Assembly: GCA_012033495.1 (NCBI GenBank) | Contig: JAAUQT010000017.1 | Span: forward strand, 1 to 44,160 | Direction of reading: 5' to 3' | DNA: 44,160 nt | Origin: Cyanobacteria bacterium RM1_2_2 | GTDB taxonomy: Bacteria; Cyanobacteriota; Cyanobacteriia; Elainellales; Elainellaceae | Part shown: piece by piece, positions 8,307 to 17,262 of the stretch | How the letters are laid out: each line of letters opens with the position of its first letter | Numbering within the stretch: the first letter of the stretch is position 1 | The notes under the pieces: model-generated | The model's database searches: none | The model's input: only the letters and a program-made list of their open reading frames with translations | What the model was told of the DNA's origin: nothing | Position numbers and translations under genes: made by a program

Positions 8307-9629
8307 ATGGCTGATCAGATCTTAAGAGTTATACAGGATACCGTCTTTAAGCTGCGCCCGGAACAGGCATCAATACTTGCTCCTCAAGAACAGTATGCTG
8401 TCTTAGCCGGAACTACTTTTAGATTGCAATCCTATGCCTATGCGGATATTTCTGGCTCGTTTCAAGGGCACATCAAATTTGCGCTCAAAGACACCAATAT
8501 TCGAGGGCTAAACACCTGGTTTGTTTATAGTCTTCATGCCCAGGTTGAGCAGGATGGGCGAGTGGTTTACCCGCTGGAAGATCAGATTTCTCTGCCAATT
8601 TTGCGGATCACCCGCGACACGATTTTGAAGCGGCGTCCGGTGCAGTCTTCCATGCTGCCTGCTGAGGAAACCTACGCCATTCAGTCGGGAACCAGCATTG
8701 AGCTTCAGTCCTTTGCCTATGCAGACACGCAGGGTGACTTCAGCAGCCATATTAAATTTGCGATTCGCTTTCGCAAAGATTTCGTTCGCGGTCTCAGCGC
8801 TTGGTTTGTCTATGACCAACATGCTTACGTTGAGTATGATGGCAGGGTTATCTATCCGCCAGAAGATCCCAACACGCCGTTACTGCGCGTCAAGCAATCC
8901 ACTTACTTCAAACGGTCTCCAGTTCAATCCTCTCAACTTTCTGACAGTGAAAAATATCTGGCTGCCGCAGGCACAGTTTGGAGGCTACACTCCTACGCCT
9001 ATGCAGACGCGCAGGGCAGTTTTAATAATCACATTAAGTTTGCATTGAAGTACGAAAAAGATTTCATCTACCAACTCAGCACTTGGTATGTGTTTGATAG
9101 ACACGCGCAGGTGGAGCGGAATGGCGCTGTGGTTTATCCGTTGCCTACTCCGACACCAACCCCTAACCCATCTCCGACCCCAACGCCCAGACCTCCGGTT
9201 TATCAAGGCACGCCGTTCAAGTTGCCTGGCTACACGAGCACCTTTTACACCGATCAGCCGATTATTCCGGGCGGCAGTTTCACTTGGGGAGAAGCCACCA
9301 AAGATGCAACCCGGATTCCAGCAACCGTCACCATTGTGAATAACATCATTGCTTTAGCGCGAGAATTGCAGAAAGCGAGAAACCAGATTGGCGTACCTTT
9401 TATTGTCAACTCCTGGTATCGTCCGCCTGCCATCAACGCAGCCGTGGGGGGTGTTCCAAATAGCCAGCATCTCACAGGCAAAGCCGTCGATGTGCAGGTT
9501 CCGGGCTATAGCGGCAGGCGAGTTGCCAATGCGGTGATGCTATCGTGGTCGGGAGGTGTTGGCATTTATAGCTCAATCCCCGATATTGTCCACTTAGATA
9601 TTGGGCCAAAACGCACCTGGGGGTTTTAA
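8307..9629 (+). CDS. Peptidase M15-type protein with three N-terminal repeats
   Basis: 440 residues. Three ~93-residue repeats (about 5-97, 98-192, 193-278) share an FK.RP.Q.S start, a central YAYAD..G.F..HIKFAL motif and a W-V/Y..HA.VE..G.V.YP end. A Thr/Pro linker (279-297) precedes a C-terminal M15_3-like domain with NSWYRPPAIN, H388 and D395 in SQHLTGKAVDV, and H429 in IVHLDIG: the metal-ligand pattern of D-Ala-D-Ala-type carboxypeptidases and phage endolysins. The repeats may bind cell wall or a surface, which is inference. There is no signal peptide, odd for a wall enzyme. Confidence 0.9.
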   Translation: MADQILRVIQDTVFKLRPEQASILAPQEQYAVLAGTTFRLQSYAYADISGSFQGHIKFALKDTNIRGLNTWFVYSLHAQVEQDGRVVYPLEDQISLPILRITRDTILKRRPVQSSMLPAEETYAIQSGTSIELQSFAYADTQGDFSSHIKFAIRFRKDFVRGLSAWFVYDQHAYVEYDGRVIYPPEDPNTPLLRVKQSTYFKRSPVQSSQLSDSEKYLAAAGTVWRLHSYAYADAQGSFNNHIKFALKYEKDFIYQLSTWYVFDRHAQVERNGAVVYPLPTPTPTPNPSPTPTPRPPVYQGTPFKLPGYTSTFYTDQPIIPGGSFTWGEATKDATRIPATVTIVNNIIALARELQKARNQIGVPFIVNSWYRPPAINAAVGGVPNSQHLTGKAVDVQVPGYSGRRVANAVMLSWSGGVGIYSSIPDIVHLDIGPKRTWGF

Positions 9630-9746
9630 GATGAGGGCTAAGTTGATCCGGTGGCGATGTCGATAGGCACTTTTTCTGGTTTTCTTGACTAGAAGAAGGC
9701 AATTTTGTGATCGTGACTGTGAACTTGCGCTGAATTTGCCAAACCC

Positions 9747-11225
9747 ATGACATTAGAGCTTTACAACACCCTAACTCGCCGTAAACAGCCGTTTGAGCCG
9801 CTCGAAGCAGGTAAAATTTCGATCTACTGCTGCGGGGTGACGGTCTACGATTACTGCCATTTGGGGCACGGTCGCGCCTACATTGTTTGGGATACGGTGC
9901 GGCGATATTTGATGTGGCGTGGCTTTGAGGTGCGCTATGTACAAAACTTTACCGACATTGACGACAAAATTCTCAACCGCGCTAAAGCCGAAGGCAGCAC
10001 GATGCAGGAAGTCTCAGAGCGCTTTATTCAGGCATACTTTGAGGACATGGAGCGGCTAAACATTCTGAAAGCAGACGACTATCCGCGCGCCACCCACACC
10101 CTAGACGGGATCACGCGCCTGATCCACGAGCTAGAGCAAAAGCAAATGGCTTACGCGGCGGGTGGTGATGTTTACTTCGCGGTGCGCCATGATCAGGATT
10201 ACGGCAAGCTGTCTGGCCGCAGGTTGGATGATATGCAGGCAGGCGCCAGCGGTCGAGTGGAGGCTGATCCTGATGGGCCGAAGAAAAAAGATCCGTTTGA
10301 TTTTGCCCTCTGGAAAGCCGCTAAACCGGGGGAACCGGCCTGGGAGTCACCGTGGGGATCGGGTCGGCCAGGCTGGCATATTGAATGTTCGGCAATGGTG
10401 CGGGATCGGTTTGGCGACACGATCGACATTCATGTGGGTGGCGCAGATTTGATCTTTCCGCATCACGAAAACGAAATCGCCCAGTCAGAGTCAGCTACCG
10501 GAAAGCCGCTAGCCAACTACTGGATGCACAACGGCATGGTGAACGTAGATGGCGAAAAGATGTCGAAATCGCTTGGCAACTTTACAACGATTCGGCAGTT
10601 GCTCGACGCGCCCAACGCTCCTGACCCGATGGCGATCCGGCTGTTTGTGCTGCAAGGGCACTACCGCAAGCCGATTGATTTTACTGCCGAATCGATTCTG
10701 TCAGCCAAAAATAGCTGGGAGAGGCTGAAAGAAGGCTTGCTGTTTGGCTACAAGTTTGGGCAGCAGTTGGGCTGGACGGATACATCTGACGCTTCCTTTG
10801 GCAACCCGGCAGCGATGCGAATTCCAGCAGAGAGCGAAGCGGTGCAAAGATTTCAAACGGCAATGGATGATGACATTAACTCTCCGGGCGCACTGGCTGC
10901 TTTATTTGAACTGGCCAAAGACTTGCGGCGTGAAGGCAACATCATCACCCATGAAGGCAAAACAAACGCCGATCCGCAAATGCTGCGGCAGCAATGGCAA
11001 ACGCTGGTGGTGTTGGCTCAGGTGCTGGGGCTGGAAGCAAAACCGCAACCAGAAGCCGCCTCTGAACTTAGCGATGCCGAAATTGAACGCCAGATCGAAC
11101 AGCGTCGAACCGCCAAAGCCGCCAAAAACTTTGCCGAATCCGACCGCATTCGAGATCAGTTGAAAGCCGCCGGAATCGTGTTAATCGACAAACCAGGCGG
11201 CATCACTGAATGGCATCGCGGTTAA
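9747..11225 (+). CDS. cysS: Cysteinyl-tRNA synthetase
   Basis: 492 residues, normal for the family. It charges tRNA-Cys with cysteine in the cytoplasm. The class I HIGH motif appears as HLGHGRAY and the second signature as KMSKS (GEKMSKSLGNF). Zinc-site residues are visible in YCCGVTVYD, WHIECSAM and FPHHENE. The C-terminal region ends in the usual anticodon-binding tail (FAESDRIRDQLKAAGI). Frame and length are intact. Confidence 0.98.
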   Translation: MTLELYNTLTRRKQPFEPLEAGKISIYCCGVTVYDYCHLGHGRAYIVWDTVRRYLMWRGFEVRYVQNFTDIDDKILNRAKAEGSTMQEVSERFIQAYFEDMERLNILKADDYPRATHTLDGITRLIHELEQKQMAYAAGGDVYFAVRHDQDYGKLSGRRLDDMQAGASGRVEADPDGPKKKDPFDFALWKAAKPGEPAWESPWGSGRPGWHIECSAMVRDRFGDTIDIHVGGADLIFPHHENEIAQSESATGKPLANYWMHNGMVNVDGEKMSKSLGNFTTIRQLLDAPNAPDPMAIRLFVLQGHYRKPIDFTAESILSAKNSWERLKEGLLFGYKFGQQLGWTDTSDASFGNPAAMRIPAESEAVQRFQTAMDDDINSPGALAALFELAKDLRREGNIITHEGKTNADPQMLRQQWQTLVVLAQVLGLEAKPQPEAASELSDAEIERQIEQRRTAKAAKNFAESDRIRDQLKAAGIVLIDKPGGITEWHRG

Positions 11226-11258
11226 TTTGCTGGGTAGAGCTTGGGTAGAGCCAAAGAG

Positions 11259-11681
11259 CTAACGAACTGGGCCGTTGTAGTCGATGTTAATCGTCCAGTC
11301 GTTGGTGTCAACACTCACGACACTTTCCACCGTTGGATTCGTATAGCCGGGTCGTCCGCCCATAAAAGTAAACGTGTAAGTGCCGTCACCGTTATCCACA
11401 TAGGGTGAGGTTTCGCTGGGGCCGTGCATTGATGCATCAGCTTGATATACCGACAGTCCACCGTTTTCGCGCTCGGCTGCCATGCGGGCCAGATTTTTAG
11501 CGCGGTTGAGTTGAATTGAACTTTCCAGCAATTGCCGAATTCGCTCCTCGCGGCGCTGCGCCGAAGTCAGCGAGTCTGAAGGCGGGGAGTTGGTGGTCTG
11601 AGCTAAGGTTTGAGCTAAGACTGGCGTTGCGGTGGCAGTCAAAAGCAGAGCAATCGTGCTCAAGATGGATAGGTTTTTCAT
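11259..11681 (-). CDS. Small secreted protein, function unknown
   Basis: 140 residues. A clear signal peptide ([20 protein letters not shown], cleavage probably after VLA near residue 23) predicts export. The mature part has a basic helix ([19 protein letters not shown]) followed by a Gly/Thr-rich segment ([17 protein letters not shown]) and a beta-rich C-terminus. I do not recognise a domain. It is convergent with cysS, 33 nt away, with no obvious terminator between. Confidence 0.75.
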   Translation of the reverse strand: MKNLSILSTIALLLTATATPVLAQTLAQTTNSPPSDSLTSAQRREERIRQLLESSIQLNRAKNLARMAAERENGGLSVYQADASMHGPSETSPYVDNGDGTYTFTFMGGRPGYTNPTVESVVSVDTNDWTINIDYNGPVR

Positions 11682-11742
11682 GACTATGAGGTTGTAAAAA
11701 TAACTAAATTAGATGACGCACTTTGCGATTTACAGTTCCAAC

Positions 11743-12303
11743 TTAACTAGCAATTTGAATCTCGGCTAACGTTTCGATGTAGCACCGATAGGACTCTTCG
11801 CCAAAGCAAACAAACACAACCTGTTCAATGGCTGGATGGCTCGTCAAAAATTGGCTCACTTCTGTCATGGCGATATGCGTCGCCCGCTCCAGCGGAAACT
11901 CATACACCCCCGTACTGATTGCCGGAAACGCCACCGACCGCAGGTGATGCTGTTCTGCTAGCAGGAGGCTATTGCGATAGCAGCGGGCGAGTAGCTGCTC
12001 CTCCTGCTGGTCGCCGCCTCGCCAAATTGGGCCAACTGTATGGATCACCCACGATGCAGGTAGCTTGTAACCCAGCGTGATTTTGGCTTCCCCCGTCGGA
12101 CAGCCCCCTAACTGACGGCAGGCTTCGAGCAGTCGTGTTCCGGCAGCCCGATGGATCGCCCCATCAACGCCACCCCCACCTAACAGGGAAGTGCTAGCTG
12201 CATTCACAATTGCATCGACTCGCTGGCGGGTAATGTCTCCCCGAATCACGGTCATCTTGCGCAAGATGTCATAGGGCGAAGCAGAAGGCGAAGGTTGGAT
12301 CAT
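11743..12303 (-). CDS. Macro domain protein (YmdB-like ADP-ribose hydrolase)
   Basis: 186 residues with a single macro domain that fills the protein. Motifs: GDITRQRVDAIVNAA (adenine/ADP-ribose binding), GGGGVDGAIHRAAG (diphosphate loop) and ISTGVYEFP (second phosphate loop). Family members remove ADP-ribose from proteins or hydrolyse O-acetyl-ADP-ribose. The AGGA ribosome site 6 nt before the ATG supports the start. It lies 17 nt downstream of the DUF4330 gene on the same strand, so the two are probably co-transcribed. No ADP-ribosyltransferase is seen nearby. Confidence 0.93.
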   Translation of the reverse strand: MIQPSPSASPYDILRKMTVIRGDITRQRVDAIVNAASTSLLGGGGVDGAIHRAAGTRLLEACRQLGGCPTGEAKITLGYKLPASWVIHTVGPIWRGGDQQEEQLLARCYRNSLLLAEQHHLRSVAFPAISTGVYEFPLERATHIAMTEVSQFLTSHPAIEQVVFVCFGEESYRCYIETLAEIQIAS

Positions 12304-12320
12304 GGGAGTCCTTAAGCAGG

Positions 12321-12863
12321 TTATTTTTGCGATTCTGAAATTCTCACCCCAATGATCGGCGCATTAAACCGATAAGTTTGCCCTTCCAACTCTAGCGGTG
12401 TTCCTACCTTTATTTTGCTCCCTGCAATCACTGCGCCATCTGCTAAGACCTGAGCCTCACCGCCCAGAGTAATCATCATATCAACTGTATAATTTAGCTC
12501 TGGACGCGGATCAGGCATCGGCTTCACCGAACCGTCCGGCTGCGGCACAGCCACCGAACGAGGCAATTGCTTTACTGCCAGAATATCAACCTCGCCAGCA
12601 GGCTGATTACGAATAATAATATTTGTTTTCTTTTGCTGCTCTAACTGACTGACAAAAGCTTGCGGGTCGCCCACCGTCAAACCTCGCACAATCACATCCA
12701 TTTCGACGGGTTTATTGGTTGTGCCAATTTGCGCCACAGAAGACCCCGAACCGCCTGGCAGCAAAAACAAACCCGCCACCACCATCAGCAGAATCAACCC
12801 GGCTCCAACGTCGAGAAGGCTGATTTTACCGAACAACCGACCTTTGGAATCTAGAATTGCCAT
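12321..12863 (-). CDS. DUF4330 family membrane-anchored protein
   Basis: 180 residues. The start MAILDSKGRLFGKISLLDVG is typical of DUF4330 proteins of cyanobacteria. One membrane helix (AGLILLMVVAGLFLLPGG, ~21-38) is followed by a ~140-residue soluble beta-rich domain with two related halves (VIVRGLTVGDP, VDMMITLGGEA). The function is unknown; topology suggests an extracytoplasmic domain. First gene of a two-gene unit with the macro domain protein. Confidence 0.88.
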   Translation of the reverse strand: MAILDSKGRLFGKISLLDVGAGLILLMVVAGLFLLPGGSGSSVAQIGTTNKPVEMDVIVRGLTVGDPQAFVSQLEQQKKTNIIIRNQPAGEVDILAVKQLPRSVAVPQPDGSVKPMPDPRPELNYTVDMMITLGGEAQVLADGAVIAGSKIKVGTPLELEGQTYRFNAPIIGVRISESQK

Positions 12864-13090
12864 ACCGCAGCGTCCCCGGAATTGATGCAGAGATAAGTTT
12901 CAGATAGCACTGTACCAGATTTTGACAAGAGCAGAACGGGAACACTTGATCCTAAGATCACACCTTAGAGAGAGCGACACTGGAGCAATGGTTGATTTGA
13001 GCCAAAGCGAATGCAAGCTAAGATCAACATCATGATTTGCAACAAATCGATTCACCGTGTCGTCTTTTTAGGTGAGGAGTTGCTCCTAGT

Positions 13091-13117
13091 TTGATAGTTA
13101 CTAGCTTGATAGTTACT
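13091..13117. repeat. Short tandem repeat in the 5' region of the M48 gene
   Basis: TTGATAGTTACT occurs twice with a 15-bp period, 21 bp before the start codon. Flanking AGGTGAG and CTCACCT copies could close a stem around it in the mRNA leader. Confidence 0.5.
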
Positions 13118-13137
13118 CGTTTGCTCACCTCACACCT

Positions 13138-13986
13138 ATGCTAGATTTTTTCTCCTTCCTTTACCGTCAGTTGCGCCGCCGTTGGATGTATGGGCTAATG
13201 GCAACCTTGGTTAGCCTAAGCCTGATTTTGACTACCCCCCAGCCCGGACATGCGGTTTCGATCTTTGAATTGCTGCTGCGCGGCGTTCAAATTATTCAGC
13301 TTTCCACCCTTTCTGATCGGCAAGAAGTCGCCCTAGGGAGGCAAATTAATGATCAGCTACTCAGCGGCGATGTGGAGCTATATACCGACCGGACAGTCAA
13401 TAATTACGTCAATGAAATTGGGCAAACCCTAGTCCCCTACAGCGATCGACCCAATATTCCCTATACGTTTCAGGTGGTAGACAGCGATCAGATTAATGCC
13501 TTTGCGACGATGGGCGGCTTTGTTTATGTCACTACGGGTTTAATGAACGCTGCTGACAACGAAGCCCAGTTAGCGAGCGTGATTGGGCATGAAATCGGGC
13601 ATATTGCTTCCCATCACGCCCTTGAACAAATGCGGGAAATGGCGTTGGCTCAAGGCGTAATCAGCGCTACTGGAGTAGACCGCAATGCAGCCGTCAATAT
13701 TGGCGTAGAACTAGCTTTGCGGCGTCCGAACAGTCGGCAAGATGAGTTTGAAGCCGATCAGCGAGGATTGGTGACGTTGCGGCAGGCGGGCTATGCTCCC
13801 AGAGCTATGGTCGATTTTATGCAAAAGCTCCTCAATCAACGCTCTGTGCCGTCCTTCCTTAGCACTCACCCCGCCGTCTCTGATCGAATCGATGCCTTAA
13901 ATCGTGAGATCGATCCGGCAACGGCATCCACTGGAGCAGGGCTAGATTCGTCTGCCTACCGCTCGCGGATTGGTAATCTGTCTTAG
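13138..13986 (+). CDS. M48-family zinc metallopeptidase (BepA/LoiP-like)
   Basis: 282 residues. An N-terminal hydrophobic signal (LMATLVSLSLILTTPQPGHA, ~20-39) predicts secretion to the periplasm. The zinc site is H151-E152-x2-H155 in VIGHEIGHIASHH, with E205 in DEFEADQRG as third ligand. FATMGGFVYVTTGLM is the conserved strand before it. Relatives degrade misassembled envelope proteins. A 14-bp tandem duplication spans the stop codon, and a strong terminator follows 60 nt later. Confidence 0.93.
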   Translation: MLDFFSFLYRQLRRRWMYGLMATLVSLSLILTTPQPGHAVSIFELLLRGVQIIQLSTLSDRQEVALGRQINDQLLSGDVELYTDRTVNNYVNEIGQTLVPYSDRPNIPYTFQVVDSDQINAFATMGGFVYVTTGLMNAADNEAQLASVIGHEIGHIASHHALEQMREMALAQGVISATGVDRNAAVNIGVELALRRPNSRQDEFEADQRGLVTLRQAGYAPRAMVDFMQKLLNQRSVPSFLSTHPAVSDRIDALNREIDPATASTGAGLDSSAYRSRIGNLS

Positions 13987-14045
13987 GTAATCTGTCTCAA
14001 AAAATGCCTGAAAAATCCTACTGCCAGTAGTAGAACGGTTGCGAT

Positions 14046-14069
14046 CCCCCCAAAATTTCCGGGGGGTTT
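14046..14069 (+). terminator. Rho-independent terminator of the M48 gene
   Basis: CCCCCC-aaaatttcc-GGGGGG followed by TTT, about 60 nt after the stop codon. Confidence 0.75.
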
Positions 14070-14232
14070 GCATTCCACATGGCAAGCTGGGTTACACGGT
14101 AGCTTTTACAAGGGAGCTAGGGAGGATCAGGAGGAGCTTAAAATCACAGTACACTTCTCAGACATCACCAAGACTGCTTTGTAGTAAAGCATTTGAGAAT
14201 TCCCGCATCAATGTAACTTTTCCGTTTACCAA

Positions 14233-14520
14233 CTACGCTTCTGGTTGGGTTTCGGCGGCAAACTTTTCACTGAGCCACAAATTGATCAAAGCTTCCGGCG
14301 TCATCCCTTTCTGGCGAGCATACTCAGCAATTTTTTGGGCTAACTGCGGCTCCAAAATGTTCAGTGCGGTTTGTTGTCGCTGGCTCACCTCTCGGTAAAC
14401 CTCTTGGCGAATTTGCCGATTCACCCGCACTTCATGAAATTCTTCGACGGTAATAAACCCCTGAGTCACTGGAATTGGTCTGAGATTCACTTCTTCACTT
14501 CGATCCACTTTACGATCCAT
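14233..14520 (-). CDS. Small antitoxin-like protein, unpaired
   Basis: 95 residues from the ATG at 14520; a GTG three codons earlier is possible but has poorer spacing to the AGGA ribosome site. The central part is helical (RQIRQEVYREVSQRQQTAL) and the end, KGMTPEALINLWLSEKF, looks like the dimer/DNA-binding helix pair of CopG/BrnA-like antitoxins. That is weak, pattern-level evidence. No toxin gene lies next to it, so it may be an orphan or unrelated. Confidence 0.65.
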   Translation of the reverse strand: MDRKVDRSEEVNLRPIPVTQGFITVEEFHEVRVNRQIRQEVYREVSQRQQTALNILEPQLAQKIAEYARQKGMTPEALINLWLSEKFAAETQPEA

Positions 14521-14627
14521 AAAAGTCACTTTTCCTGATTTGGTATACTTTGAGCCGCAACGATTCGCAATCTTAAGGGCAAATTGACAATCTGGACAGA
14601 GTCAAAAATTAAATTTTGCTGCCGGAA

Positions 14628-15458
14628 ATGATGAACCGATCGATTTACAAAACTGGGTTAACCTACCTACTCCTGATCACCATTGCTTTGGCCATGCTGC
14701 TGCCGCTAATTTGGCTGGTTAGCACCGCGTTTAAATCGCCGAGTGAAGACATTTTTCAGTTTCCGCCTCGCCTGATTCCGCTGCAACCAACCTGGCAAAA
14801 CTTTGTGACGGTTTGGCAAACCAACCCATTTGGTGTGTACTTATTCAATAGTACATTGGTAGCAGCCCTAACGGTCGTCCTGAATTTACTATTTTGCTCG
14901 CTGGCTGCTTATCCCTTGGCGAGATTGAACTTTCGCGGCAAAAACGCCATTTTTACGCTGGTTGTCTCCACAATTCTGATTCCCTTTCAGATTGTGATGA
15001 TTCCGCTCTACATTCTGACGGTGCAGTTTGGCTTGCGAAACACCTATCTAGGGCTAATTTTTCCGGCGATGGCCTCAGCATTTGGGATTTTTTTGCTGCG
15101 TCAGGCGTTTCAGGGCGTTCCTAAAGAGCTTGAAGAAGCTGCCCGCATGGATGGCTGTTCTGAACTGGGCATCTGGTGGCATGTGATGCTGCCGTCCATT
15201 CGTCCGGCGCTGGTGACGCTGGCAATTTTTGTGTTTATTGGCTCTTGGAGCGACTTTCTCTGGCCGCTAATCATTCTCGATCGCCCCGAATACTACACCC
15301 TGCCGCTAGGAGTGGCTAAACTTGCCGGAGCCTTTTCGTTGGATTGGCGGCTGATTGCGGCAGGTTCTGTGATTTCAATCGCGCCGATTTTGCTCTTTTT
15401 TATCGTTATGCAGCGCTACATTGTGCCGACAGAAGCAGGCAGTGGCGTGAAGGGATAG
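14628..15458 (+). CDS. Carbohydrate ABC transporter permease (MalG type), orphan
   Basis: About 276 residues with six predicted membrane helices. The cytoplasmic EAA loop that docks the ATPase is clear (EEAARMDGCSELGIWWHVMLP). The N-terminal helix and the periplasmic QPTWQNFVTVWQ segment are typical of sugar permeases such as MalG, UgpE and the glucosylglycerol permease GgtD. The start is the first of two tandem ATGs (14628, 14631); upstream TTG is less likely. No partner permease, binding protein or ATPase gene is in the window, so the substrate is unknown. Confidence 0.88.
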   Translation: MMNRSIYKTGLTYLLLITIALAMLLPLIWLVSTAFKSPSEDIFQFPPRLIPLQPTWQNFVTVWQTNPFGVYLFNSTLVAALTVVLNLLFCSLAAYPLARLNFRGKNAIFTLVVSTILIPFQIVMIPLYILTVQFGLRNTYLGLIFPAMASAFGIFLLRQAFQGVPKELEEAARMDGCSELGIWWHVMLPSIRPALVTLAIFVFIGSWSDFLWPLIILDRPEYYTLPLGVAKLAGAFSLDWRLIAAGSVISIAPILLFFIVMQRYIVPTEAGSGVKG

Positions 15459-15533
15459 TCAGAGTGGCGGGGCAGCTATTGTGTTGCCTAAACCTGCGTC
15501 AGAACTCTTCTACAACTCTTCTACAATAGAGTC

Positions 15534-15812
15534 ATGAAACCTCTGCTGCTTAGCTTAATTCGCTTGTATCGAGCCGCTATCTCGCCGCTGTTTCCGCCGA
15601 CCTGTCGTTTCCATCCCACCTGCTCACAGTATGCCCTTGAAGCCGTCGAACGGTATGGAGCTTGGCGAGGCGGGTGGCTGGCAATCCGGCGAGTTTTGCG
15701 CTGTCATCCTCTGCATCCGGGCGGCTATGACCCTGTGCCAACTTCGCCCTCAGTCCCAACAGCCAACTCCACCGATGCTTGCTGTCACGATGAAACGCAA
15801 TCAGCCAAATGA
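15534..15812 (+). CDS. yidD: Membrane protein insertion efficiency factor YidD
   Basis: 92 residues with the complete YidD signature: an amphipathic N-terminal helix ([18 protein letters not shown]), C24-C30 in [19 protein letters not shown], and [24 protein letters not shown]. It assists the YidC insertase at the membrane. The last ~20 residues are variable. Its 3' end overlaps the 3' end of the convergent FHA gene by 12 nt. Confidence 0.95.
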   Translation: MKPLLLSLIRLYRAAISPLFPPTCRFHPTCSQYALEAVERYGAWRGGWLAIRRVLRCHPLHPGGYDPVPTSPSVPTANSTDACCHDETQSAK

Positions 15813-16247
15813 ATCAGCTGTGTCTTCTTCAACATAAACTGAGCCAGGATTGATCAACGTGATATCGAAGCCTTCCTCATCGGGCGGAATGGTTGTTGTG
15901 TGCTCCCTTTCTAACAGATAGTAGGTTGCCTGCACCTGCGGCCCAAACACAATGGTGTCTTTGTCGTTGAGATCATGCGCTTGCAGCCGTCGCCCGTTGA
16001 TTAGCAACCCATTCGCACTGAGTTTACCCTTCAAATTGCCATCCACAATGCGGTAATAGTAGCCGCCTTCTTCATCTGGAAAGCGCACCAGCGTGGCGTG
16101 ATGACGGGAAACAAAGTAGGACGACAGCCGGATATTACAGTTGAGATCCCGACCAATTGAATACACCGGATCTTCTAGGGTGTATTCTTCTTGCCCTTTA
16201 GAGTCTTCAATAATTAATTTATGAGTTTGGCGGCTCGCTAAAGTCAT
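15801..16247 (-). CDS. FHA-domain protein 1
   Basis: 148 residues from the ATG at 16247, chosen because the paralogue next door begins at the matching point; the open frame extends 25 codons further upstream without similarity. The FHA fold is shown by [16 protein letters not shown] and [16 protein letters not shown], the phosphothreonine-peptide-binding loops. No other domain is present. It probably reads a Ser/Thr kinase signal, though no kinase lies nearby. It follows FHA protein 2 by 60 nt on the same strand. Confidence 0.9.
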   Translation of the reverse strand: MTLASRQTHKLIIEDSKGQEEYTLEDPVYSIGRDLNCNIRLSSYFVSRHHATLVRFPDEEGGYYYRIVDGNLKGKLSANGLLINGRRLQAHDLNDKDTIVFGPQVQATYYLLEREHTTTIPPDEEGFDITLINPGSVYVEEDTADSFG

Positions 16248-16382
16248 TTCTCTGAGAAAGTTTCTAAGAATAGGGTATGGGAAACTTGCAATGACCTGAG
16301 GTAGATGCAAACTTGTGTTCAAATTTGACCTTACCGATATTTTGACCTAGTTCCTATGCGACTGTAACCCCATTTAGCAGGC

Positions 16383-16859
16383 TTAGCTCAGTGAATCGGA
16401 AGCTTGAGGTGTAGGAGAGCTAGGGCGGGCAGCCGTATCATCCTCTGGATCACCCGTCATATTCGGGCTAATCAGGGTGATGTCATACTCGTCGGGCGGC
16501 ACGGTTGTAATGGCATCTCGTCGCAGAAGATAGTAAACCGCATGAACTTGGGGCCCAAACACAACCTTGTCTTGATCATGCAAATCATGAGCCTGCAACT
16601 TGCGCCCATTGATCAGTAGCCCATTCGCGCTAGGCTTGCCCTTCAAATTTCCGTCCACAATCCGGTAATAATAGCTGCCATCTTCATTCGGCAATTGCAC
16701 TAGAGTAGCATGACGACGAGACACAAATTGAGAGACCAAACGAATGTCGCATTTTGGATCTCTGCCAATCGAATAAACAGGGCTATCTAGCGTGTACTCG
16801 CGCCGCCCTTTATCGTCTTCAATAATTAGTAAGTGGCTCTGGTGGGGTGCAGAAGTCAT
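16383..16859 (-). CDS. FHA-domain protein 2 (tandem paralogue)
   Basis: 158 residues. It matches FHA protein 1 along nearly its whole length (YSIGRDPKCDIRLVSQFVSR and [20 protein letters not shown] are near-identical blocks), so the pair arose by tandem duplication. The SRRHATLV loop and the IGRD arginine needed for phosphopeptide contact are both kept. The C-termini differ: this one ends in a Ser/Pro-rich tail. Likely co-transcribed, this gene first. The ribosome site is weak. Confidence 0.9.
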   Translation of the reverse strand: MTSAPHQSHLLIIEDDKGRREYTLDSPVYSIGRDPKCDIRLVSQFVSRRHATLVQLPNEDGSYYYRIVDGNLKGKPSANGLLINGRKLQAHDLHDQDKVVFGPQVHAVYYLLRRDAITTVPPDEYDITLISPNMTGDPEDDTAARPSSPTPQASDSLS

Positions 16860-17262
16860 CAGGCAAAAAGGAGAAAACGACTCAAGCCCTATGAAAGGGT
16901 AATGTTTGCTATGAAAATGCTGATCAATTAATCGGGTGCTGCTCCTCTCGTTAAACTACTAGCCCCTGATTTTATCGTTCCCGAAAAATCTAGCAAATAC
17001 AAATTTGGAGCAAACTGATTCATAGTGCTCTGCTTCTCTAGTCTAAACGTTCGCGCCCATCCTAAAATTAACTAAAAATTGCTCTTACCTACCAAAGATA
17101 GAACCACAGTTACCCGGAGATGGCAGACAGGGCGCACCCCCACACCCTCCTAAGTTCCAATCTCCCCAGCAAGCGGCGGATAGCTACAGCTCATAAAATG
17201 CAACGATCAGAAAGAGCAGATGGCAATTCCAAAGGTGGCGTACACTGGAAGGCGAAATCAAG
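16860..17262. other. Intergenic, no gene seen
   Basis: About 400 bases between the FHA pair and the tRNA. The long plus-strand frame through here is an upstream extension of the small membrane protein gene and overlaps the tRNA, so it is not coding at this point. Confidence 0.55.

Noticed and set aside
14233-14520. Complete toxin-antitoxin pair
   Set aside because: Only an antitoxin-like protein is present; neighbours are an M48 peptidase and a sugar permease.
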